This document shows positions 19,417 through 26,774 of a stretch of 64,000 nucleotides of DNA, one piece after another. The translations under genes and the position numbers were made by a program. How positions within the stretch are numbered: position 1 is the stretch's first letter; every line of letters begins with the position of its first letter. This DNA comes from Ochrobactrum quorumnocens (lineage in GTDB: Bacteria > Pseudomonadota > Alphaproteobacteria > Rhizobiales > Rhizobiaceae). The stretch spans positions 682,001 through 746,000 of the forward strand of contig NZ_CP022604.1 of the NCBI RefSeq assembly GCF_002278035.1. Direction: 5' to 3'. The notes beneath the pieces were generated by a model, which saw only the letters and a program-made list of their open reading frames with translations, did not search any database and was not told where the DNA came from.

Positions 19417-19979
19417 TGCGTGCCATTTTCGTCGCAATGATTGTTGCGGGCTTCGGTCTCGCACTTGGTTATCCTTGGTATGTGCGCCATTTCACGGGTC
19501 ATGAGATCGGTCGCTGGCCGATCCTTGAAAGCCGCCAGAGTGGATTTATCACACAGGAAATCCCGCTTTCGGCAAGCGACGCGCCGGTGCGTATTTTTCT
19601 CGATGCTGTGCCATTGCCGGGCTATGTGCCAGCTGAGCGTCGTTCAGCTGTAACGCTTGCTGTTAGCCGCAATGGCATGCCGGTGCTGTCGCAAGGTCTC
19701 GATTTCGCATCCACAAGCAGTTCAATCAATACGGATCGTCCTCAGGATGGCAGTGTATTGCGTCAGAGTGCGGGCGATATAGACCCTGTTTTATCCGGCA
19801 CTTATGCCTTTCGAGCCGTTCAGGGGAACACGGACGGCCTGCAACTGTCGAAAATCGATCTTGTTTTGAGGCGAGGCGCTGAAGAAGCGGATGAGACCTA
19901 TACAACGATTGGTCTCATCCTCGGTGTGCTCGGCGTCTACGCGCTGATGCGTACACGCATTCGTCGGCGGGTTGATTAG
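19416..19979 (+). CDS. hypothetical membrane protein, 187 aa
   Basis: Not recognised at family level. It has an N-terminal hydrophobic segment (residues 3-20), a soluble central region with several beta-like stretches (PVRIFLDAVPLPGYVPAERR), and a C-terminal hydrophobic segment (TTIGLILGVLGVYALM), ending in a very basic tail RTRIRRRVD. This suggests two membrane spans with the middle on the periplasmic side. The start ATG 19416 overlaps the holC stop. The stop codon TAG 19977-19979 is the first three bases of a palindromic repeat, so the repeat may have set the current C-terminus. Confidence 0.75.
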   Translation: MRAIFVAMIVAGFGLALGYPWYVRHFTGHEIGRWPILESRQSGFITQEIPLSASDAPVRIFLDAVPLPGYVPAERRSAVTLAVSRNGMPVLSQGLDFASTSSSINTDRPQDGSVLRQSAGDIDPVLSGTYAFRAVQGNTDGLQLSKIDLVLRRGAEEADETYTTIGLILGVLGVYALMRTRIRRRVD

Positions 19980-20084
19980 AGCATGTCTCCCAAAAGTGGG
20001 AACCGGTTTTGGGATAAAGACATGCGTAAAAACAAATAGTGAGACGCATTTCTAACGATTCATCTTAAACAGGAAATGCTCTAG
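19977..20084. repeat. 108-bp palindromic repeat, Bru-RS-like
   Basis: Begins TAGAGCATGTC and ends ATGCTCTAG, with internal CCCAAAAGTGGGAACCGGTTTTGGG. Related cores occur at 31367-31430 and 46598-46668. Length and terminal inverted repeats resemble the Bru-RS palindromic elements of Brucella, known as hot spots for IS711 insertion. Relation to that named family is inferred from memory. Confidence 0.7.
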
Positions 20085-20174
20085 CTGTGAAGCCTCTAGG
20101 CTCCAAACCCAATTAAACATTTGATCAAATTACTTCTTCATGATTCACTCTCCTGATAACGGGAGTTTTGGAGC

Positions 20175-20591
20175 ATGGCAGGAGAATTCTGGCTTGATGA
20201 TCGGCAATGGGCAGTGATCGCTCCTTTGCTTCCAACGAACCAACCCGGCGCGCATCGAACTGACGACCGCCGGGTGATTAGCGGCATCATCCATGTGCTG
20301 CGCACTGGCTGTCGGTGGCAGGATTGCCCCGCTGTCTACGGTCCCTCGACAACCATCTACAATCGTTTCCATCGTTGGTCTGCCAAAGGCATATGGCGGC
20401 AACTATTCGAAGCACTGGTGCAGACGACCAATCGCGACATTCACATGATCGACAGCACCACCGCAAAGGCGCACCGATCTGCTGCTGGCGGAAAAGGGGG
20501 GCGGAAGCTCAAGCCATCGGTCGATCGCGAGGCGGCAGATCGACAAAAATACATGCTGTTGTCGATGGTTGTGGCCGCCCAGTCGCACTGA
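20175..20591 (+). CDS. IS5-family transposase, orfA (N-terminal part)
   Basis: N-terminal part of the transposase, 138 aa if read alone. It contains the DUF4096-type N-terminus (FWLDDRQWAVIAPLLP), RTGCRWQDCP, and the first catalytic Asp in HMIDSTTAKAHRS. After the slippery run at 20492-20501 the frame loses its homology (KLKPSVDREAADRQ...). The product is expected to be joined to orfB by a -1 frameshift, giving a transposase of about 252 aa. Confidence 0.88.
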   Translation: MAGEFWLDDRQWAVIAPLLPTNQPGAHRTDDRRVISGIIHVLRTGCRWQDCPAVYGPSTTIYNRFHRWSAKGIWRQLFEALVQTTNRDIHMIDSTTAKAHRSAAGGKGGRKLKPSVDREAADRQKYMLLSMVVAAQSH

Positions 20592-20929
20592 GAATAACCC
20601 CTGGGCAGCGCGGTGACGCTCCCATTGCCATCCCACTGCTTGAGCCACTGCCGCCAAGCAACCTGTGCGCTGCCGATACGGCTTACGATAGCAACGCGTT
20701 ACGCGATTTTCTCAAAGCTCGCGGCACTGAACCGGTCATTCCAAATAATCCGACCCGTAAGCGGATCAAACCTTTCAACCCAATTGCCTACCGCCGCCGA
20801 AACATCATCGAACGCACCTTTTGCCGCCTCAAGGACTGGAGGAGGGTCGCGACACGATATGACAAGCTCATGCTGAACTTTACAGCCACATGCTATATCG
20901 CTGCCATCGTCACATGGTGGCTCAATTGA
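20492..20929 (+). CDS. IS5-family transposase, orfB (C-terminal catalytic part)
   Basis: Catalytic part read in the -1 frame relative to orfA; the frame itself is open from 20315. It carries STKIHAVVDGCGRPVALRITPG, the second Asp in CAADTAYDSN, and the catalytic Glu in RRNIIERTFCRLKDWRRVATRYDK. It has no own ribosome-binding site at the junction, so expression most likely depends on slippage on AAAAGGGGGG at 20492-20501. It ends about 10 nt before the right CTAG. Confidence 0.85.
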   Translation, partial: KRGAEAQAIGRSRGGRSTKIHAVVDGCGRPVALRITPGQRGDAPIAIPLLEPLPPSNLCAADTAYDSNALRDFLKARGTEPVIPNNPTRKRIKPFNPIAYRRRNIIERTFCRLKDWRRVATRYDKLMLNFTATCYIAAIVTWWLN

Positions 20930-20938
20930 GTCTGGACC

Positions 20939-21047
20939 CTAGAGCGTGTCGCGTTTGATCGCACCCATAGCGCTCGCTCTAGATTCTTTTAGCTGTCGCA
21001 TGTTCGCGGGCGCTCAAATGAATCCATTTGAGCGCGACATGCTTTAG
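20939..21047. repeat. 109-bp palindromic repeat next to the IS element
   Basis: Terminal inverted repeats CTAGAGCGTGTCGCG and CGCGACATGCTTTAG. Inside is a perfect 11-bp palindrome GCGCTCAAATG-AATC-CATTTGAGCGC (21010-21035). Its sequence differs from the repeat at 19977-20084, so it is a second repeat family. Its left edge is the CTAG used by the IS element. Confidence 0.65.
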
Positions 21048-21094
21048 AACTCCATGCGCCCTCTTTGGCGCACAAAGCACGATGTATAGGATTT

Positions 21095-22978
21095 CTACTC
21101 AGCCATTGCCTCTTCGTATTCAGAAAACATTTCCAGCCATTTGTCTTCCGCATTTGCGAGAGCTGATTTTGCATCGCTCATCTCTTTGTTGATCCGGATC
21201 GCTTTCTGCGGTTCCTTTTCATAAAGAGCGGGATCTTCCAGTTGTGAAGTGAAGCCCTGAATCTGTTTCTGCAGTTTCTGCATCAAGCTCTCGGTTTCCT
21301 TGATCTTTTTGAGCAAGGGGGCCAATGTTTCGCGCTTCTGGGCTGCGAGCTTACGCTGCTCCGCCTTGTTGACTTTTGGACCTTCGTCACGCTCAGAAAG
21401 CTGTTCGCCCTTCGCATCGGCCAGAACAATCTGACGATACTCGTCAAGGTCGCCATCGAATGCTTTTACACCACCTTCGCGCACAAGCCACAGGCGGTCC
21501 ATGGTTGCTTCGATCAGGTGGCGGTCGTGGGCGATGAGGATCACCGCGCCATTAAACGCATTGAGCGCATGCACAAGCTCTTCACGGCTATCGATGTCCA
21601 GGTGGTTGGTCGGCTCGTCGAGGATCAGCAGGTTTGGACCATGAAAAGTCGCAAGGCCCATCAAAAGACGTGCCTTTTCGCCACCGGATAGGTCTCTGGC
21701 AGGTGTGAGCATTTTCTCGGTTGAAAGCCCCATCTGAGCCACGCGCGCACGTACTTTGGCTTCCAACTCGCCCGGCATGAGTTTGCGCACATGCTCAATC
21801 GCATTATCTTCAGGGACCAAATCGTCCATCTGATGCTGTGCGAAGAACGCGACCTTTAGATTGGGAGAAAGGGTCAAATTCCCTTTTTCTGGCTGTAAAC
21901 GTCCGGCAATCAGTTTGGCAAGAGTCGACTTACCGTTGCCATTGGAGCCGAGCAGCGCAATGCGATCGTCATTGTCGATGCGTAACGTGACATTGCGCAG
22001 CACTGGTTTCCCCGGCACATAACCGACATCTGCATTATCAAGTGCGATGACTGGCGATGCTGTCTTTTTGTCCGCGTCGGGAAAGCGGAACGGCTGCACA
22101 TTGCTTTCAACGTAAAGCTCAATGGGTTTCAACTTCTCCAAGGCCTTCATGCGCGACTGCGCCTGACGGGCCTTGGTGGCCTTAGCCCGGAATCGCTCCA
22201 CGAAGGATTCCATATGCTTGCGATGCGCTTCCTGCTTGGCATGTGCCTTTTGCTGAAGCTCCAGCATTTCATGGCGTTGCCGCTCAAACTGATCATAGTT
22301 GCCGCGCCAGAAGCTGATCTTCTTCTGGTCAAGATGCATGATCGATGATGTGGCCGAGTTCAGCAGGTCACGATCATGGCTGATGATGATGACAGTGTGC
22401 GGATAACGCTTCACATAATCGACAAGCCACAGAACACCTTCCAGATCGAGATAATTGGTAGGCTCATCGAGCAACAGCAAATCAGGTTCAGCAAACAGCA
22501 CTGCGGCCAAAGCCACACGCATCCGCCAGCCGCCGGAGAAGGCCGACGCGGGCCTGCGCTGTGCCTCAGCATTGAAACCGAGACCTGACAGGATTGCACC
22601 TGCTCGTGCTTCTGCGGAATGCGCGTTAATATCGGCAAGGCGTGTATGGATTTCGGCAATGCGATGCGGATCAGTTGCCGTCTCAGCTTCTTCAAGAAGA
22701 GCTGCGCGTTCCTTGTCCGCTTTCATGACGATTTCGATCAGCGCGTCTTCGGTGCCGGGGGCTTCCTGGGCCACCTGGCCAATGCGCGTGTTTCTCGGCA
22801 GCGAAATGCTGCCGGTTTCAGACGCAAGGTCGCCGGTGATAACGCGGAACAGGGTGGATTTTCCGGTTCCGTTACGCCCGACAAAACCTGTCTTCGATCC
22901 CGCTGGCAGTGTTACACTGGCGTGGTCGATCAAAAGGCGCCCGGCGATACGTACGGAGATGTCGTCAAGAATAAGCAT
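21095..22978 (-). CDS. ABC-F family ATPase (Uup/YheS type)
   Basis: Soluble twin-ATPase without membrane domains. ABC-F proteins act on the ribosome or in antibiotic protection; which role applies cannot be told. The product is 627 aa from ATG 22978 (MLILDDISVRIAGRLL; the frame opens at 23017). The first Walker A is GRNGTGKST and the first signature FSGGWRMRVALA; the second Walker A is GSNGNGKST with signature LSGGEKARLLMGLA. The P-site tRNA-interaction linker lies between the domains (ERQRHEMLELQQKAHAKQE onward). A C-terminal coiled-coil extension of about 100 residues follows. Confidence 0.93.
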   Translation of the reverse strand: MLILDDISVRIAGRLLIDHASVTLPAGSKTGFVGRNGTGKSTLFRVITGDLASETGSISLPRNTRIGQVAQEAPGTEDALIEIVMKADKERAALLEEAETATDPHRIAEIHTRLADINAHSAEARAGAILSGLGFNAEAQRRPASAFSGGWRMRVALAAVLFAEPDLLLLDEPTNYLDLEGVLWLVDYVKRYPHTVIIISHDRDLLNSATSSIMHLDQKKISFWRGNYDQFERQRHEMLELQQKAHAKQEAHRKHMESFVERFRAKATKARQAQSRMKALEKLKPIELYVESNVQPFRFPDADKKTASPVIALDNADVGYVPGKPVLRNVTLRIDNDDRIALLGSNGNGKSTLAKLIAGRLQPEKGNLTLSPNLKVAFFAQHQMDDLVPEDNAIEHVRKLMPGELEAKVRARVAQMGLSTEKMLTPARDLSGGEKARLLMGLATFHGPNLLILDEPTNHLDIDSREELVHALNAFNGAVILIAHDRHLIEATMDRLWLVREGGVKAFDGDLDEYRQIVLADAKGEQLSERDEGPKVNKAEQRKLAAQKRETLAPLLKKIKETESLMQKLQKQIQGFTSQLEDPALYEKEPQKAIRINKEMSDAKSALANAEDKWLEMFSEYEEAMAE

Positions 22979-23034
22979 GGTGGAAAGGCTTTTGCACGGC
23001 TTCGGAAATTTCCGCAAGTATCGACTATCAACTA

Positions 23035-23547
23035 TCAGGCGAAGCGGCGGCCTGCTTCGGTGCGCTGAAACTGAATGAGATCCAAGGAAGGTGCATCAGC
23101 GCTGAGCCGCGTCAATGCCGCGTGGATTTGTCCGCGATGGTGTGTCTGGTGGTTGAAGAGATGGGAAAGGGCTGGTGCAACCCGTTGGCTGATCGTACGA
23201 ACATTGGTTGCCGTCATATAGGTAAAACGACCGGCGAGCTGTTCCGCATTCATACCTTCAACATACTTGCAGATGCGCTCATCTTCTGCGCGTCGCATGT
23301 CGCGGAGCGTGATGAAATCGTCAGTGATAATAGCATCGAGCAGGTTTGGGTGATCGCCTTCACCGGTAAAGCGTTTCATCCAGATGCGATCCGTGACCAG
23401 CAAATGATTGAAGGTGCGGTGCACTGACCCGAAGAATAGTCCCAGATCCAGCCGGTATTCAGCATCGCTTAAATCAGCGGCTGCTGAATAGAGCAATTCA
23501 TTCGCCCATCGATTGTAATAGGCGAACATTTGAAAGTGCTGTTCCAT
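23035..23547 (-). CDS. DinB-family four-helix metal-binding protein
   Basis: DinB-like fold, in many bacteria linked to thiol-dependent or stress functions; no reaction can be named. The product is 170 aa, starting MEQHFQMFAYYNRWANELL, which is typical. The metal-site histidines are the one in FNHLL and those in HLFNHQTHHRGQIH. It lies between the ABC-F gene and the divergent ndk, with its 3' end 56 bp from the ABC-F start. Family is clear. Confidence 0.9.
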   Translation of the reverse strand: MEQHFQMFAYYNRWANELLYSAAADLSDAEYRLDLGLFFGSVHRTFNHLLVTDRIWMKRFTGEGDHPNLLDAIITDDFITLRDMRRAEDERICKYVEGMNAEQLAGRFTYMTATNVRTISQRVAPALSHLFNHQTHHRGQIHAALTRLSADAPSLDLIQFQRTEAGRRFA

Positions 23548-23639
23548 GACTGCCCCGCATCTGAATCGAATTTACACATCTATGCAGTCAATTTCCTGCC
23601 GTCTCAAGCTGATAAGAGAGTTGGTGAAGGGGCTCCCCC

Positions 23640-23668
23640 TTGGCAATCGGGGCTATCAACGCTATAGA
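23640..23668 (+). promoter_or_regulatory. predicted sigma-70 promoter of ndk
   Basis: TTGGCA (23640-23645), a 17-bp spacer, then TATAGA (23663-23668), about 38 nt ahead of the ndk start codon. The -35 matches five of six consensus bases. Confidence 0.6.
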
Positions 23669-23706
23669 GCCTCACTTTTCTAATTTCCATCATACAAGGT
23701 GTCATA

Positions 23707-24129
23707 ATGGCAATCGAACGTACCTTCTCCATGATCAAGCCTGATGCGACCCGCCGCAACCTGACTGGTGCTATCACCTCCAAGCTCGAAGAAGCTGGTC
23801 TGCGTGTTGTTGCTTCTAAGCGCGTTTGGATGAGCACCCGTGAAGCTGAAGGCTTCTACGCTGTTCATAAAGAACGTCCTTTCTTTGGTGAGCTGGTTGA
23901 ATCCATGTCGTCTGGCCCAACAATCGTTCAGGTTCTCGAAGGCGAAAACGCCATCTTGAAGAATCGCGAAGTTATGGGTGCAACCAACCCAGCAAACGCA
24001 GACGCAGGCACCATCCGTAAGGAATTTGCTCTGTCGATCGGCGAAAACTCGGTTCACGGTTCGGACGCTCCTGAAACTGCAGCTGAAGAAATCGCTTACT
24101 GGTTCTCCGGCACCGAAATCGTCGGCTAA
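23707..24129 (+). CDS. ndk: nucleoside diphosphate kinase
   Basis: Transfers the gamma-phosphate from NTPs to NDPs through a phospho-histidine. The product is 140 aa, the standard length. N-terminal [14 protein letters not shown], and the active-site His in [17 protein letters not shown]. It has its own promoter and a strong terminator, so it is probably monocistronic. Codon use looks strongly biased (frequent CGT, GGT, GTT), as in highly expressed genes. Confidence 0.98.
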   Translation: MAIERTFSMIKPDATRRNLTGAITSKLEEAGLRVVASKRVWMSTREAEGFYAVHKERPFFGELVESMSSGPTIVQVLEGENAILKNREVMGATNPANADAGTIRKEFALSIGENSVHGSDAPETAAEEIAYWFSGTEIVG

Positions 24130-24146
24130 TTGCTGATAGGATAAAT

Positions 24147-24178
24147 AAAAAAGCCCGGTTGCGAGACCGGGCTTTTTT
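24147..24178. terminator. bidirectional intrinsic terminator ndk / YbaY-META gene
   Basis: AAGCCCGGT and ACCGGGCTT arms around TGCGAG, with A-rich and T-rich flanks (TTTTTTGTT on the plus strand). It can serve both converging genes. Confidence 0.9.
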
Positions 24179-24203
24179 GTTCGTCTTATTAAATTTGAAG
24201 GAA

Positions 24204-25007
24204 TTAGAGACTCTGGGCAAGTCTTGCCAGCTCGTCGCCGCCCTCATCGATCAGAACGAGTTTCCCCGCATCCATCTTGTATGAGCGCGTTTTGCCGAGA
24301 ACATCGAGGAACTTGCGTTCCTGATTCATCAGCGCAGGTGGGCACTGCATATAGGTTGAGCCGATTTCGGCAAACGAGATGCTGCTTCCTGAGATCACTG
24401 CTTTGCTCATAAAGCGATTGCAACCACCCGAACCGCTGACAGTGCCGTCAGAGTCCACCAGTAGCGTTGTTTGCGCGGTATCAATGACGCCGCCACCCTG
24501 AATGTCTTCAGCGAGCCAGTCCTTGCCTTCGATGCCAATCGTTACGGCTTCATCGGCACTCTTGCGAACCATGACGACCTTCAGCTCAACGGGCTCATCA
24601 GGGTTCTTTGGGTCGATAGTGTAACGTTCGTCGCTCACAAACCAAAGCGTGTCACCGGCAACGATACGCGCCTGCAAAGCATAGGTGTGCTGCGGCTCAA
24701 TACCGTCTGTATCGAAATTGATGGCAAAAGGGATAGGTGACCCCTGTGGAGCCTCGATCCGTGTTTCTCCAATAGTCTTGGAAGGCGCATCCGCGAGGGA
24801 AACATCATTGAGCTGCACGATGAGGTGCGCTTCAGGCGGCAGAGCGATGCGCTCACGGTAAACAACCTTACCACTAATAGTCTTGTCAGCTGCGATACTG
24901 GCAGTTGGCATGGACGTTGTGAAAAACATGGCCGCTCCCCCGAGCACGCCTATGCCCGCAGCGAGAGCTGCCACGATTGAAAGAGTTTTCGTAAGTCCTT
25001 TTAGCAT
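24204..25007 (-). CDS. YbaY-META two-domain envelope protein
   Basis: Exported protein of unknown function with two recognisable beta domains. The product is 267 aa from ATG 25007 (frame opens at 25037); the N-terminus MLKGLTKTLSIVAALAAG is a signal peptide or membrane anchor. Next comes a YbaY/YscW-like domain (KTISGKVVYRERIALPPEA to about residue 150), then a C-terminal META/HslJ domain with the family GGCNRF motif (SGSGGCNRFMSK) and CPPALMNQE. There is no lipobox cysteine. It converges on ndk with a shared terminator. META proteins include heat-shock HslJ; a stress-related envelope role is inference only. Confidence 0.85.
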   Translation of the reverse strand: MLKGLTKTLSIVAALAAGIGVLGGAAMFFTTSMPTASIAADKTISGKVVYRERIALPPEAHLIVQLNDVSLADAPSKTIGETRIEAPQGSPIPFAINFDTDGIEPQHTYALQARIVAGDTLWFVSDERYTIDPKNPDEPVELKVVMVRKSADEAVTIGIEGKDWLAEDIQGGGVIDTAQTTLLVDSDGTVSGSGGCNRFMSKAVISGSSISFAEIGSTYMQCPPALMNQERKFLDVLGKTRSYKMDAGKLVLIDEGGDELARLAQSL

Positions 25008-25307
25008 TGCCAAATCCGAAACTTCCGTTCCCCGCATTTCTTACTCTGTGTTTTCGGTGGTGCTGACAATCCATCGAATGGGTCAGTGATCCTATGCCCG
25101 TAAACATCATGATTCATAAGGCAGACAATAAACGCTGCTTCATGTGAAAATTGTGGCGGTGCGACATCGCACTATCCAAAATACCCTATATTTTAGGGGC
25201 TTAAATAGTTAATTCGTGATTAAACAGGGTCAGTGAAATTCTTTCCATGTAAAAAACAGTTTTACCTGCGACAACTTGCCCACAAAAGGTGAGGGGTTTC
25301 AAGTCTT

Positions 25308-25778
25308 CTACCAGCGTCCCCGGCTTTGCTCGTCTTCGGTTTTTGATTCTACCCAGACGCCGATTCCGCCATCAACCAGATGTTCGCGCTTCCAGAATGG
25401 GGCTCCCGTTTTCATGAAGTCCATCAGAAATGATGCGGCCTCAAAAGCGGCCTGACGATGGGCTGAGGCAGTGACAACGAGAACGATATTTTCACCTGGT
25501 TTAATCAGCCCAAAACGGTGAATGATGGAAACTCCAGACAATGGCCAGCGGCTAATGGCGTCACGAGCTATACGCAGAACTTCGGCTTCTGCCATTCCGG
25601 GATAATGTTCCAGCTCAAGTGCGGAAAGTTTGCCGCCTTCATCGCGGCAAAGACCGGTGAAGCTGACGATGGCGCCAATATCCTTGCGACCGTCACCAAG
25701 CTTGCGGATTTCTTCCGCGATGTCGAAGTCGGCATCGCTGACGCTGATGAAAAGAGGACAGGTCGATTGGCTCGTCAT
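25308..25778 (-). CDS. moaE: molybdopterin synthase catalytic subunit
   Basis: Large subunit of MPT synthase, which transfers sulphur from MoaD thiocarboxylate to precursor Z/cPMP. The product is 156 aa. GAIVSFTGLCRDEG, LELEHYPGMAE, VVTASAHRQAAFEA and the catalytic Lys region TGAPFWKREHLVDG are all present. It follows moaD by 12 nt and is the last gene of the SDR-uvrC-pgsA-moaD-moaE run. The molybdopterin oxidoreductase at 34.6 kb is one possible user of the cofactor. Confidence 0.97.
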   Translation of the reverse strand: MTSQSTCPLFISVSDADFDIAEEIRKLGDGRKDIGAIVSFTGLCRDEGGKLSALELEHYPGMAEAEVLRIARDAISRWPLSGVSIIHRFGLIKPGENIVLVVTASAHRQAAFEAASFLMDFMKTGAPFWKREHLVDGGIGVWVESKTEDEQSRGRW

Positions 25779-25790
25779 ATACAGGCCATA

Positions 25791-26048
25791 TCAGCCACCT
25801 GTCATAGGTGGAAAAAGCGCCACTTCGTTGCCGTCTCTGACGAGTTCGTCATGTTCGGCATGTTCCTGATTGATCGCGGCACGAATGACACTCTCATGCT
25901 CAAAAGCCGCTTCATATTCATCGCCAAGGCTTTTGAGGTGAGCGATAAGCTCACCAACAGTGATCTTTTCGGAAGGAAGCTCGATTACTTCCTCTCCCTT
26001 TCCGATTTTTTCACGCACCCAGGCGAAATAGACTAGATTTACGCGCAC
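25791..26048 (-). CDS. moaD: molybdopterin synthase sulphur carrier subunit
   Basis: Ubiquitin-fold sulphur carrier, 85 aa from GTG 26048. The open frame extends upstream to 26231, but only this start gives the MoaD N-terminus (RVNLVYFAWVREKIG) and it lies 5 nt after the pgsA stop. It ends PPMTGG, the double glycine whose C-terminus is adenylated and thiocarboxylated. It is translationally close to pgsA and moaE. Confidence 0.96.
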   Translation of the reverse strand: MRVNLVYFAWVREKIGKGEEVIELPSEKITVGELIAHLKSLGDEYEAAFEHESVIRAAINQEHAEHDELVRDGNEVALFPPMTGG

Positions 26049-26053
26049 GACGA

Positions 26054-26677
26054 TCAATCCATCACGTGTTTGAGGCCTGCGCGAAAATAGTCCCATCCGG
26101 TGTAAAGCGTCAGGATGGCTGAAATCCACAGCAGACCAATGCCAATTTCGGTTGTGTAAGGCAGGATTTTTTCCCCTGCAGGGCCAGCGAGCAGAAACGC
26201 CAATGCAACCATCTGTGCTGTGGTTTTCCACTTGGCAAGTTGCGAAACCGGAACACTGACCTTCAACTCGGCGAGATATTCACGCAAGCCCGATACAAGA
26301 ATTTCGCGGCAAAGGATAATGATCGCAGCCCAAAGGCTCCAGCCAGCAATTGTCTTTGCTGGATCGGCCGCGAGCAACAGAAGACAGGTGGAAACCAAGA
26401 GCTTGTCAGCAATTGGATCGAGCATACGTCCTATCGTGGAGGTTTGTTTCCAAGCACGCGCTAAATATCCGTCAAAAAAATCTGTAATGCTCGCAAAAAC
26501 AAAAATTCCCAACGCGCTCCAACGAGCAAAATCACTGGAATGAAGACGGCCTTCAACAAAGAAGCATAAAGCAACCAGAGGCACCGCAAGAATTCTCACA
26601 TAAGTCAGAATGTTGGGTAAAGAGAGAGTGTGATTTTTCCGCATTGTACCGCCGCATTCGTTGTTGGTGCACATCAT
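26054..26677 (-). CDS. pgsA: CDP-diacylglycerol--glycerol-3-phosphate 3-phosphatidyltransferase
   Basis: Makes phosphatidylglycerophosphate, the precursor of phosphatidylglycerol and cardiolipin, at the inner membrane. The product is 207 aa. The N-terminal LPNILTYVRILAVPL and the CDP-alcohol phosphotransferase motif D-G-x2-A-R...G...D...D are seen in DFFDGYLARAWKQTSTIGRMLD. Four to five hydrophobic helices. The start may instead be ATG 26644 (MRKNHTLSLPN), which would remove 11 unusual residues. It sits between uvrC and moaD, a gene order common in Rhizobiales. Confidence 0.95.
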   Translation of the reverse strand: MMCTNNECGGTMRKNHTLSLPNILTYVRILAVPLVALCFFVEGRLHSSDFARWSALGIFVFASITDFFDGYLARAWKQTSTIGRMLDPIADKLLVSTCLLLLAADPAKTIAGWSLWAAIIILCREILVSGLREYLAELKVSVPVSQLAKWKTTAQMVALAFLLAGPAGEKILPYTTEIGIGLLWISAILTLYTGWDYFRAGLKHVMD

Positions 26678-26774
26678 CAGGGATGACAGAGAAAATCAAC
26701 ACCTGCGCGTCTGTTCTGCCGGGACGTAATGACGCCCTTACAGGATTAGTTGCCCAAACCCGGACAAAATTACG

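Larger units (their letters stand above)
20096..20942 (+). mobile_element. IS5-family insertion sequence (IS427-like group)
   Basis: About 839 bp between two CTAG copies (20096-20099 and 20939-20942), which are the likely target duplication. The ends are imperfect inverted repeats: about 20 of 25 positions match between the left end (from 20094) and the reverse complement of the right end (to 20944). It carries a transposase in two overlapping frames (orfA 20175-20591, orfB in the -1 frame to 20929), the normal design of this group. All three DDE residues can be found, so it may be functional. It sits between two palindromic repeats. The IS name cannot be given without a database. Confidence 0.9.

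Noticed and set aside
20175..20929. Transposase as a pseudogene with a frameshift mutation
   Set aside because: The -1 overlap at a slippery run is the normal organisation of this IS group, and all catalytic residues are kept.
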